Positions 52,704 to 60,797 of a stretch of 64,000 bases of DNA are shown here, piece after piece (within the stretch, counting starts at the first letter, position 1; each line of letters starts with the position of its first letter). The notes beneath the pieces were generated by a model. That model did not search any database and was not told the DNA's origin. It worked only from the letters and a program-made list of their open reading frames with translations. Both the position numbers and the translations under genes were made by a program. Origin of the DNA: an uncultured Pirellulaceae bacterium (GTDB lineage Bacteria > Planctomycetota > Planctomycetia > Pirellulales > Pirellulaceae); contig CALKCK010000045.1 of assembly GCA_938083195.1 (NCBI GenBank), positions 1 through 64,000 of the forward strand, written 5' to 3'.

Positions 52704-53714
52704 TTGAAATCTGTCATCGAAAACTCAAAACCATCTCGCCTGCCATCTAACCGACTTGCCGACGCGTGTCTGTTATTAGTTGCCTTTATCTGGGGCATCA
52801 ACATGGCAGTCATGAAAATGGGAATCACGATGATAGACCCATTCGCGTTCAATTCGGTCCGCCTGACTCTCTCTGCAATGACTTTAGGAGTGTGTGTTTG
52901 GCTGGAGAAACGACGTCAAACAAGCGAACCTAGCCCGCCCCTTCGTCCACACTCGGCTCGCTCAGCGACAAAAAAGTGGGCAGTGGTCATCGCCTTTGGC
53001 CTCCTCTCTGGCGGCTTCTATCAGATTTTATTTGCGATCGGCATGGACCGAACAACCGCCGGCGACTCAGCATTAATCATGTCGTCGATTCCAATGTGGA
53101 CCGCACTACTTGCCTTCATTTTCCTCCATGAAAATCTCAAAAAAATATGGATCGGCCTGACAATCACCTTCGTTGGCACGCTTGTTGTGACCCTTCAAAG
53201 CGGCGGTTTCGATTTTTCAAATGAGAATTTAATTGGCAACTCAATCATTCTCATTGCGGCTCTAGCATGGTCGACGGGAGTCATCATCAGTCGCCCGCTA
53301 ATGAAAACGATTTCGCCCATTCAACTGGCATTTTATGCAACCCTTGGCACGCTGCCAATCCACTACTTGATGGCATGGCTTTTCGAAACCAATGGATTTC
53401 AACATCTAAATCAACCTGCAATTTTGTTCTGCATTGGGTACTCCGGAATCTTCTCAACGGGATTGGCCTACGCCATGTGGAATTACGGGGTTCATAAACT
53501 GGGTGCATCGCACGCATCTGTTTTTCAAAACTTGGTGCCTCTGGTCGCCTTAGCGGCCGCCTGGATCTCGCCACTCAATGAAAAAATTACCGCTATCCAA
53601 ATACTCGGCGGGTTTCTCATTATCTTTGGATTACTCGTCACGCAAAAATTGCGAACCCCTTCAGACCAAACCCAAGGCAATAAACTTCAGCGAAAACCTA
53701 AAATTCGGAAATAA
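52704..53714 (+). CDS. DMT-superfamily transporter (EamA-type)
   Basis: 336 residues with about ten hydrophobic helices in two EamA halves. The first begins near residue 18 (LADACLLLVAFIWGINMAVMKMG). The second starts near residue 170 (LIGNSIILIAALAWSTGVIIS) and ends with the typical IQILGGFLIIFGLLVTQ. The start is a TTG at 52704 without a good ribosome site; downstream starts would lose the first helix. The family exports or imports small metabolites such as amino acids or nucleotide sugars; the substrate is not readable. The C-terminal tail is basic (QRKPKIRK). Divergent from thyA. Confidence 0.9.
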   Translation: MKSVIENSKPSRLPSNRLADACLLLVAFIWGINMAVMKMGITMIDPFAFNSVRLTLSAMTLGVCVWLEKRRQTSEPSPPLRPHSARSATKKWAVVIAFGLLSGGFYQILFAIGMDRTTAGDSALIMSSIPMWTALLAFIFLHENLKKIWIGLTITFVGTLVVTLQSGGFDFSNENLIGNSIILIAALAWSTGVIISRPLMKTISPIQLAFYATLGTLPIHYLMAWLFETNGFQHLNQPAILFCIGYSGIFSTGLAYAMWNYGVHKLGASHASVFQNLVPLVALAAAWISPLNEKITAIQILGGFLIIFGLLVTQKLRTPSDQTQGNKLQRKPKIRK

Positions 53715-53866
53715 AATTAGTGCTATCAATGTGGCAATCCGAATCTAAATATTTTTTTTCGATTTCCTTTGCAAGAGTATCCGATGACAGCAATCAGATG
53801 CTTGCTTCTCGTTTACGACGCGATGTTCATTCGCAACCCTCCAAGAACCTGACTCAGGGCTAAAAA

Positions 53867-54823
53867 ATGCCACGGTTTTCTATCATCATCCCTTTGATGG
53901 GTGACGAACGCTTATTCGATCAGACGCTGGCTTCGATTTTACGAGATCGATCGCCGTCAAGCGAAATACTTGTCATCCATGATGGGACCTACCAAGACCC
54001 CCACCAGTTAGGCGACGAAATCACTTTCGTATCCACCGAGAAAAGATGTGATTTAATTGCAATGTTTAATCTCGGTGTAAGTCTCTCGTCTGGAGATTTC
54101 ATAGCGTTCATTCGCCCTGGAATGGAACTTTCTCCCAATTGGCAATTGACGGTCGAAGATGCATTTCAAAAACCACATATTGCCAGCGTTTCCCCACTGA
54201 TTACGACTCCCGCGGAGCCTCATAAAATAGTTACCGCTGGCGTCGAGGCTGGAATCGGGTTTCAAAGAAAACTGACGGGTGCCCGTTGGCGCACGACTCC
54301 CGCAAAATTGAATCGCGTTTCCCCACTTGGTCCGACATCATGGGCAGCTTTCTATCGTCGCTCGGCGATCGAGCAAATTCATCCCATTTCAGAAAATCTC
54401 AGCTCAGTCTTTCTTGATCAGGAAATCGCAATGAGCCTTCGAACGATTGGGATGGGGACCAAGTTTAGCCCAGAGACAAATTTGGAAGTTGAACGAGCTG
54501 GTCTCATCACTGGCGAACAGAAACTGGCTCACGGTCAATCAGCCCAACGAACGTATCGCCGGCAGTCCGTCGCAGGTGCGTCTACCCTAAGAACAGCCTC
54601 CTTGATCGTCTGGGATCTCTTGAATGCCCCACTACAACCTTGGCGATTACAACAAGCGGGCGGACGGATTTCTGCGGTACTGCATCGCCGAGAGGATCGT
54701 GAGCATGGTGCTTACCTGACGAAACTCGCTTCAGAAAATCAGCTACTGTTGCCATTGGAATTGCCAGGTCGATCGTTAAAAGAGAGTGGTATGGACTTGT
54801 CGACAGCGCGTCGTGCCGCCTAG
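53867..54823 (+). CDS. Glycosyltransferase family 2-like protein
   Basis: 318 residues. The start is supported by AGGG 6 nt before the ATG. Residues ~1-230 resemble GT-A fold enzymes (SIIIPLMGDERLFDQTLASIL, EILVIHDGTYQD, FNLGVSLSSGDFIAFIRPGME, WAAFYRRSAI). However, the DxD-like metal motif normally after IAF is RPGME, so no classical DxD is visible; the activity may be altered. The C-terminal ~90 residues are basic helix (RTYRRQSVAGASTLRTA). It probably acts at the membrane surface on polysaccharide or glycoconjugate synthesis if active. No biosynthetic partners are in the window. Confidence 0.78.
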   Translation: MPRFSIIIPLMGDERLFDQTLASILRDRSPSSEILVIHDGTYQDPHQLGDEITFVSTEKRCDLIAMFNLGVSLSSGDFIAFIRPGMELSPNWQLTVEDAFQKPHIASVSPLITTPAEPHKIVTAGVEAGIGFQRKLTGARWRTTPAKLNRVSPLGPTSWAAFYRRSAIEQIHPISENLSSVFLDQEIAMSLRTIGMGTKFSPETNLEVERAGLITGEQKLAHGQSAQRTYRRQSVAGASTLRTASLIVWDLLNAPLQPWRLQQAGGRISAVLHRREDREHGAYLTKLASENQLLLPLELPGRSLKESGMDLSTARRAA

Positions 54824-55135
54824 TCAAAGCATCGCCGACCGGATCCGATTCAAATCCACGCTGGGACATATTGGCTTCGAACTTTCCATTGATCCGTGAA
54901 ATATCCCACTATGATGCGGTTTTCTTAGATGAGTTACCCCTTCGCTGTCGGTGCGAAACTTTCCGATGGTGGTTATACTGGGTAACGACAACTGAGTTCA
55001 CTCGGAACAGGCTTCGCTCAAAATTGAAGCGAATCTCCATCGAATCGAGTGATCTTTCTATCTTTCATTCTCCACCTTTGCATCTCGTCTGACTTGTTTG
55101 GGCGGCAAAAAACCGGATTTCTAACGGAACAGAAA
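54824..55135. other. 312-nt gap before the radical SAM gene
   Basis: No credible CDS. A short inverted repeat TTCGCT-CAAAATTG-AAGCGAA lies at about 55013-55033. Otherwise I see nothing I can name. Confidence 0.45.
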
Positions 55136-56413
55136 ATGTATCTTCGATTGGCCAAACGAATGTTGCTCGAAACAGACAAACGTCTGCTTTGGAAACTGGC
55201 ATGGAACATGGGATTCAAAGGTTGGCGAAGCGTCCAGAAACACAAAAAACGTTTGAAGAACGGGAAGTTCTTCCCACCCTATCTCTACATTTCGATTATC
55301 AACAGTTGCAATTTGCGGTGCACCGGTTGCTGGGTCGATGTCGCGTCAAAACAAAGCAAAATTGACGTCGAGGCGATGAACCGCATGATCGGATCAGCCA
55401 AGAAACAAGGGAATTCATTTTTTGGATTGCTCGGCGGTGAACCATTCATGCACAAAGAATTATTTGAGATTCTTGAATCACATCCGGATGTTTATTTCCA
55501 AGTGTTCACCAACGGACATTTCATTACCGATGAAGTCGCTAAACGTTTACGCAAATGCGGTAACGTGACGCCTTTGATCAGCGTCGAGGGAACGGAGATC
55601 ATCAGCGATCAACGGCGAGGAAAATCAGGCGTCTTGTCGGCCACGATGACTGGCCTTCAAAACTGCTTAAACAACAAAGTCATGACGGGCGTTTGCACGA
55701 GCTTATGCCAAACCAATTTTGATGAACTCCTCCGTGAGGAATGGGTCGATCGCTTGATTGAGATGGGTGTGCTTTACACTTGGTATCACGTCTATCGCCC
55801 AATGGGGCCCGACCCCGCCCCCGAGTTAGCACTTACGCCGGAACAACAACGGACAGCAAGACAATTCGTGGTCGACATGCGATGTAAGAAACCCATCATT
55901 GTCATCGATGCTTACTACGACGCAGACGGAAAGGCTCTCTGTCCTGCGGCCACGGGGTTCACGCACCACATTAATCCTTGGGGTGATATTGAACCTTGCC
56001 CCATCATTCAGTTTGCCAAAGAATCGATTCACGATGAGCGGCCGCTGGACCAAGTCTTCAACGAATCTGAGTTCTTAGCTGACTTCAGAAAAACGGCAGC
56101 CGCAAACACTCGTGGCTGCATCGTTCTTGAACGACCTGACCTAATTGAATCCCTTGCGGAAAAACACGGAGCAAAAGACTCGACAGCAAGAAAATCAGCC
56201 ATCGCTGAATTGAGAGCCACCCAACCCCATCCATCTCAATATTCCCCGGACTTAGAACCAATTCCCGAGAAAAGCTGGGCCTATCGTCTGGCAAAGAAAA
56301 TTGCTTATCATGACTACGGTGTCTATGATCAACACTTTGAGGCCGAGAATTGGCAAGACCCGCGAGAGGCCAATCCGCCCCAACCAGATTCTGAGTTAGT
56401 ACAACTCAAGTGA
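55136..56413 (+). CDS. Radical SAM protein with SPASM-like C-terminal region
   Basis: 425 residues from the ATG at 55136; an in-frame ATG at 55049 would add 29 residues with no obvious role. The radical SAM signature is CNLRCTGC (C-x3-C-x2-C, about residues 57-64), followed by FFGLLGGEPFMHKEL and VFTNGHFI, the partial TIM barrel. The region near residue 270 has CPAATGFTHHINPWGDIEPCP and a later TRGCIVLERPD, consistent with a SPASM-type auxiliary cluster. The substrate is not identifiable; relatives include peptide-modifying maturases and sugar or lipid-modifying enzymes. No small precursor peptide is visible within 300 nt. The downstream membrane protein gene may be in the same operon. Confidence 0.85.
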   Translation: MYLRLAKRMLLETDKRLLWKLAWNMGFKGWRSVQKHKKRLKNGKFFPPYLYISIINSCNLRCTGCWVDVASKQSKIDVEAMNRMIGSAKKQGNSFFGLLGGEPFMHKELFEILESHPDVYFQVFTNGHFITDEVAKRLRKCGNVTPLISVEGTEIISDQRRGKSGVLSATMTGLQNCLNNKVMTGVCTSLCQTNFDELLREEWVDRLIEMGVLYTWYHVYRPMGPDPAPELALTPEQQRTARQFVVDMRCKKPIIVIDAYYDADGKALCPAATGFTHHINPWGDIEPCPIIQFAKESIHDERPLDQVFNESEFLADFRKTAAANTRGCIVLERPDLIESLAEKHGAKDSTARKSAIAELRATQPHPSQYSPDLEPIPEKSWAYRLAKKIAYHDYGVYDQHFEAENWQDPREANPPQPDSELVQLK

Positions 56414-56456
56414 AAAATCAAAACTCAATCGCAACGTTCAATAACGGTTCGAATTT

Positions 56457-57119
56457 TTGGATACTTTAAAAATAGTATTGGTGGTTGCCATCGTCTTCTT
56501 TATTGGAGGCGGCCTCATTTTTTCAATCATCTACGAAAAAAGGCGGAAACAAAAACTTAAAGAGATCGCTGAAGAGATGGGGTTAACCTTCGCCCCCGAT
56601 GGCGACCCCCATCTGCTTACCCGGTTCTCCGACTTCAAACTCTTCAATGTTGGTCGAAACCGGCGAATGAGGAACCTGATCCAAGGGGACAGTAGTGAAG
56701 TCAAACTCGCAATCTTCGAGTACAAATACACAACTGGAAGTGGAAAAAGCTCTAAGACCCGGCAACAGTCGGTCGTTTCCCTTCACTCACCCGACTTAGT
56801 CTGTCCGGATTTCACCATCCGCCCCGAAGGCTTTCTTGCTCGAATTGGTAGCGCACTGGGCTTTCAGGACATTGATTTCGACGATCACCCAGAGTTTTCA
56901 AATAAATTCGTTTTGCAAGGCTCCAACGAACAACAACTCAGAGAGTATTTCAATCAAGAGACGTTGGATTTCTTTACAGCCAGACCAGACATTTGTGTGG
57001 AAGCCCAGTCGGGCACCCTGTTTTATTACCGCGTCAACAAACGAATTAATCCCCATCAAGTCAAAGAAAATCTCGGCGAGGCCTACGAAATTTTCGGCAT
57101 GATGGTCGATCACGATTAA
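56457..57119 (+). CDS. Hypothetical single-pass membrane protein
   Basis: 220 residues. One N-terminal transmembrane helix (IVLVVAIVFFIGGGLIFSII, residues 6-25), then a positively charged stretch (YEKRRKQKLKEIAEEMG) and a soluble domain. The domain pattern (KLAIFEYKYTTGSG, DIDFDDHPEFSNKFVLQG, NEQQLREYF) recurs in small bacterial membrane proteins of unknown function. The start codon is a TTG with no clear ribosome site. It lies 43 nt after the radical SAM gene on the same strand and converges on the ferredoxin-like gene. Localised to the inner membrane with the domain in the cytoplasm. Confidence 0.72.
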   Translation: MDTLKIVLVVAIVFFIGGGLIFSIIYEKRRKQKLKEIAEEMGLTFAPDGDPHLLTRFSDFKLFNVGRNRRMRNLIQGDSSEVKLAIFEYKYTTGSGKSSKTRQQSVVSLHSPDLVCPDFTIRPEGFLARIGSALGFQDIDFDDHPEFSNKFVLQGSNEQQLREYFNQETLDFFTARPDICVEAQSGTLFYYRVNKRINPHQVKENLGEAYEIFGMMVDHD

Positions 57120-57154
57120 ACATCTTCAAAGCTAGGCTCACCTAAAGCCAAGGC

Positions 57155-58225
57155 TTAGATATCAAGATCATTTAATTGATCAACTAGATCATCTAAGCCA
57201 TCTTTGCTTCGCTCGGACTTATCTTCTTGTCGCCGAGGAACCCCGGCCGTCATTCCAACTGCATCGCGGCCAACCGCAATCAACTGCTCATCTCGTTCAA
57301 GTGCCGCGAGTTCTTCTGCCGATTTCCCGTCAGCAGGTGCACCAAACAATTGGGATAAATCAATCTTCATACTCGCCACACCGTCACTAGAACCTGCGAT
57401 CGCAGGAGTCTTGTGCTGCGGAAACATAATCGCATTTTCTGGACAGACGCGACTACATGCAGGACATCCCTTGCGGCAATTATCGGGTTGCTCCACAAGA
57501 ATGGTGTCTACTGCGTCGACTCCGTAAACGCCGAACAAACAAAAATCGATGCACTCCATGCAATTCGTGCAACGGCTGTAATCGATCACCGGATACCAGC
57601 GCCGACCACCTGATTCCTCAACCCGATTTACAATCGATGGCTGATCGAGCCCGCTTCCTTCAAGAGATAACGCCGGATCGCTGGGCGCAGTTGACATTCG
57701 CTCTCCGATAGGCTGAGAAATCCCACCGTTAATTATGTCACCGAGGCCCACCACCTGAACCGCATTCTCCTGATGGATCCTTTTGACCTCATCAATAAAA
57801 TCCTCTGCGCGATTGCTGATTTTTAAATCCAGGCAGTAAATCTTACGGTTCTTTAGCGACCGCGAGTCGATCACTCGATCCTTGTCGTCGTCTTCGTCGT
57901 CCGCTTGTTCAGCGTCGGCATCGTCTTCCTCCTCATCGTCATTTTTCAGCAGGACTTCGCCGACGTGCCCAGTAATCGCATTCCGATCAAGTATCCAATG
58001 CGCTGCTCGCTCAAACAGCCACGAAACCACAACGACGTTTCCTGCGATTTGCCGCAACGCCAGCATCCCCGTACTCTCAGGTTTGATGTCATAGAGGTTC
58101 GGCACGATCGTGACGTCAATTCCATTTTCGAACAACAACCCGGCAACGATATCCTCTTCCAACTTTCGTTTAGCTGGATTCTTACTCGGACTCTGGGAGA
58201 CGACGACAGAAATTCGTTTTGCCAT
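57155..58225 (-). CDS. 2x[4Fe-4S] ferredoxin-type protein with acidic linker
   Basis: 356 residues. Residues ~1-95 look like a Rossmann-type alpha/beta domain (ISVVVSQSPSKNPAKRK; GIDVTIVPNLYDI). A very acidic stretch (NDDEEEDDADAEQADDEDDD, 95-114) links to a ferredoxin segment with two [4Fe-4S] sites: C219-x2-C222-x2-C225-x3-C229 and C250-x3-C254-x2-C257-x3-C261. The x3 in the second set departs from the usual x2. The rest is polar. It is likely an electron carrier or assembly factor in the cytoplasm. The radical SAM gene lies on the other strand beyond the membrane gene, so use with it is conceivable but unproved. Confidence 0.8.
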   Translation of the reverse strand: MAKRISVVVSQSPSKNPAKRKLEEDIVAGLLFENGIDVTIVPNLYDIKPESTGMLALRQIAGNVVVVSWLFERAAHWILDRNAITGHVGEVLLKNDDEEEDDADAEQADDEDDDKDRVIDSRSLKNRKIYCLDLKISNRAEDFIDEVKRIHQENAVQVVGLGDIINGGISQPIGERMSTAPSDPALSLEGSGLDQPSIVNRVEESGGRRWYPVIDYSRCTNCMECIDFCLFGVYGVDAVDTILVEQPDNCRKGCPACSRVCPENAIMFPQHKTPAIAGSSDGVASMKIDLSQLFGAPADGKSAEELAALERDEQLIAVGRDAVGMTAGVPRRQEDKSERSKDGLDDLVDQLNDLDI

Positions 58226-58431
58226 GAATTCAGATAGTTAAATATTTTGAAACGATTGAATTGCCCACTCTCTGAGTAGGCCAGTTAACGCCCACCTAAT
58301 GTTATCAGAAATGGAATTAAAATGGACGTCCCAATGCGGAAATGTCTCAGACCTCACAAGACTGAAAAGATAGGACCATCAGAGTCTTCTGATTCATCGC
58401 TTCGTTTCAGCTTCTCAGAAGTCCAGCAAAA

Positions 58432-58836
58432 CTAACGCAAGTCGTCCTTCGTTACCAAACGCATGGGCTGAGTAGAGGTAACACTTGGTTTTCCCATCGT
58501 TTGATTTCCCGTCGTTTGATTTCCCGTCAACTCCTCATCCGTCCACTCGAGTTTCAAACAAATCGAACCGACGCGGACGTTTTCTCCCGGCTTAAGAACC
58601 GCCCGTTTTTTGATCCGCTGGTCATCGACGTAGGTCCCATTCATCGAATTAAAATCATGCACTGCCAATGCGCCACTGGCATTGAGAAAAAACTGGCAAT
58701 GCCTTCGGCTAATGGATTCGTCACCAATCGAAACGTCGGCATCGGGAGACCTTCCCACCGTCGCTGGTAAATGAAGAATCCACTCTCGCTCTACCGCCGC
58801 CGTCGCAGGATTGTAAACCTGTAATTTGTAACGCAT
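58432..58836 (-). CDS. Small FHA-domain protein
   Basis: 134 residues. The FHA domain occupies about 5-95, with the phosphothreonine-binding residues GRSPDADVSIGDESISRRH and NSMNGTYVDD (Gly-Arg, Ser-x-x-His, Asn-Gly). The C-terminal tail contains a repeated TGNQTTGNQT segment encoded by a 15-bp tandem duplication. GAGG lies 5 nt before the ATG. It probably binds a Thr-phosphorylated partner; no Hanks-type kinase or phosphatase is in the window. A second FHA protein is at 15117-15947. The neighbouring lipoyl carrier gene lies 124 nt upstream on the same strand. Confidence 0.87.
   Translation of the reverse strand: MRYKLQVYNPATAAVEREWILHLPATVGRSPDADVSIGDESISRRHCQFFLNASGALAVHDFNSMNGTYVDDQRIKKRAVLKPGENVRVGSICLKLEWTDEELTGNQTTGNQTMGKPSVTSTQPMRLVTKDDLR
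58496..58525. repeat. In-frame 15-bp tandem duplication in the FHA gene
   Basis: ATCGTTTGATTTCCC (58496-58510) followed by GTCGTTTGATTTCCC (58511-58525). On the minus strand it encodes the TGNQT repeat in the C-terminal tail. Confidence 0.85.
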
Positions 58837-58960
58837 ACCAGCCTCGCTTTGGCCATGGGACTCAATTCATCTTACTCCTCTAAGAATCGAAAATCCAATG
58901 TTTCCTACTGCGAGATTTCCCCATCTCGGCGTCGCCTGCCTCGAATCCGAAAAAAACACA

Positions 58961-59443
58961 CTATTCGTTGACCTGGCCTTTAATCGTTCGCTGCGTTTTC
59001 GCCCAAACAGAATCTAATAAATCAACATATTGATCGACATTTAGAAAAACGGTGTCACTTTTTTGCATCTCAAAAAGCCAGCCCTCACCGTATTTGTCGA
59101 CATTAATTGCAGACGGATCTTCCATCAACTCCGCATTGAACCGCACTAACTCCCCTTCGCAAGGAGCATAGAGTGCACTCTCGGCCTTCTTGCTTTCAAT
59201 GCTTCCTATTTCTTGACTCTCCAAAATTTTTGAGGGCGCGTCGAGAAGCCAGTCCAAAAAATAGACGTCTTGCAGCAGTCGTACAGCATACGCCGCAAAC
59301 CCGAATCGAATCAGTGCCGAATCGTCTGGCGAAGCAATGACCCACATGTGATTTTTCGCGTACTGGAAACCGAGGGGAAACTCTGCCTCAAATTCTCCCA
59401 TCATAAATTTCTTGGTGGCATCTCTGCCGGAAGAGTCGATCAT
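58961..59443 (-). CDS. GcvH-like lipoyl carrier protein
   Basis: 160 residues, a little longer than glycine cleavage H protein (~130). The lipoyl attachment region IESKKAESALYAPCEGELV aligns with the H-protein ESVKAVSxVYAP block, placing the lipoylated Lys at residue 86. Flanking GFAAYAVRLLQDVYFLDW and NVDKYGEGWLFEMQKS are also H-protein-like. The ATG overlaps the stop of the upstream HemN/HemW-like radical SAM gene by 4 nt (ATGA), so the two are translationally coupled. No gcvT, gcvP or lipoate ligase is in the window, so the carrier may serve another reaction. Function beyond the fold is inferred. Confidence 0.82.
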   Translation of the reverse strand: MIDSSGRDATKKFMMGEFEAEFPLGFQYAKNHMWVIASPDDSALIRFGFAAYAVRLLQDVYFLDWLLDAPSKILESQEIGSIESKKAESALYAPCEGELVRFNAELMEDPSAINVDKYGEGWLFEMQKSDTVFLNVDQYVDLLDSVWAKTQRTIKGQVNE

Positions 59444-60750
59444 GTGTAGCGAATTCCCTGATGCTCTTCTTCAAAGAAAACTGGCAGCAATGCATCGGCG
59501 TTTAAGAATCCTTTTCGCGTCAATTCAATGCGACCACCTTCGATGGTTAACATGCCATTTTCCGAATGTTGCTGAAATTGGCTGTTCCAGTGCTGTGTAA
59601 TATCAACCCCAAATTTGTTCTGAAAATAGTCCACATCCAAGTAACCTCTCTTCAAGAGCAAAATCATTTCACGAACCAAAAGTTGGTGCTGAGTCGGTTT
59701 AAAACCGCGCCCCAACGGCAGTTTACCATGCTCCGTCAGATCCGCCTGATACTCTTTCATGTCGGCTTTATTTTGGTAATGCACTCCCGACACATGGCCA
59801 AAACTCGCAATGCCCGTAGCGATCAAATCCGAACCTTGCCACAGATTATCTCGGTAACTAAAATTCACTTTGCTATTATCTTTGACCACCGTGTAAGCAC
59901 TGCTGATTTTGTAGCCTGCTTGTAGGAATTCATCGTAAGCGTAATTGAGCCACGCCCGCTTCGTCTCCCAATCAGCAACGGGCGTTTCAATTTTTTCTCC
60001 CAGAATATCTTTCGAGTAGACCGTGTTGTAAGGGAGTTCCATTTGATAGATCGTGATGGATTCGGGCGACAACTTGATCGCCTCCGAAATATTATATTTC
60101 CAGTTGTCCCACGTTTCTCCCACCATTCCGGAAATCAAATCGATGTTCACATTTTCAAAATCTGCCGCAGTAATCCAGTCCCACGCTCGGTAAACTTCTT
60201 TTGAAAGATGAGCTCGCCCATTCTCTTCAAGCACCGCGTCTGAAAAGTTCTCAATACCAAGACTGAGTCGGGTTACGCCAAGTTCTTTCAGCGTTTTGAT
60301 TTTGTTTTCCTGTAACGTCCCGGGTTCGCACTCGAAGGTGACTTCCTCGGCCAGATCCCAGTTAATGTTTTCCCGCAGTCGATCAACCAATGAAACCAAC
60401 TGACGAGAACTGAGAAACGAAGGGGTCCCTCCACCAAAGTAAACAAATCGAAACGGACGCCCTCCCATTACGGGTAATTGGCTCACCAATTCAATTTCTC
60501 GACAAAGCGCGGAAACGTACTTTTCAATTTCTTTTGCATTCTGGTCGGTGAAGACTTTGAAATAACAAAATTTACATCGCTTACGGCAAAACGGAATATG
60601 GATGTAAAGCCCTAATGGCGTTTCCGCTATTGGTGGCGAATGGAGAGCGCGAGTAACCTCATCAAGCTGGTCATTCTTCCACTGAGAGAAGGGAGGATAG
60701 TTTGAAATAAAGTAACTACCGACTTCTGTTTTCGTTGATTCAGATGACAT
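59440..60750 (-). CDS. HemN/HemW-like radical SAM protein
   Basis: 436 residues. The radical SAM site is C55-x3-C59-x2-C62 in FCRKRCKFCYF, the HemN/HemW pattern with an aromatic residue after the third Cys. Further family blocks: FVYFGGGTPSFLSSRQL, EVTFECEPGTLQENKI, GVTRLSLGIENFSD, and NVNIDLISGM. HemN members are oxygen-independent coproporphyrinogen III dehydrogenases and HemW a heme chaperone; the sequence does not separate these. An alternative is a distinct radical SAM activity coupled to the lipoyl carrier, because its stop overlaps that carrier's start by 4 nt. No heme-biosynthesis genes are nearby. There is no Shine-Dalgarno before the ATG. Confidence 0.87.
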   Translation of the reverse strand: MSSESTKTEVGSYFISNYPPFSQWKNDQLDEVTRALHSPPIAETPLGLYIHIPFCRKRCKFCYFKVFTDQNAKEIEKYVSALCREIELVSQLPVMGGRPFRFVYFGGGTPSFLSSRQLVSLVDRLRENINWDLAEEVTFECEPGTLQENKIKTLKELGVTRLSLGIENFSDAVLEENGRAHLSKEVYRAWDWITAADFENVNIDLISGMVGETWDNWKYNISEAIKLSPESITIYQMELPYNTVYSKDILGEKIETPVADWETKRAWLNYAYDEFLQAGYKISSAYTVVKDNSKVNFSYRDNLWQGSDLIATGIASFGHVSGVHYQNKADMKEYQADLTEHGKLPLGRGFKPTQHQLLVREMILLLKRGYLDVDYFQNKFGVDITQHWNSQFQQHSENGMLTIEGGRIELTRKGFLNADALLPVFFEEEHQGIRYT

Positions 60751-60797
60751 AAAAGGAGAGGGGTTAAACGAACTTGAAAATTAAACGACCGAATCGA

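Noticed and set aside
54871..55092. 73-codon frame that might be a precursor peptide for the radical SAM enzyme
   Set aside because: No leader-core pattern, no ribosome binding site and no repeated modifiable residues, so it was not accepted as a peptide substrate.
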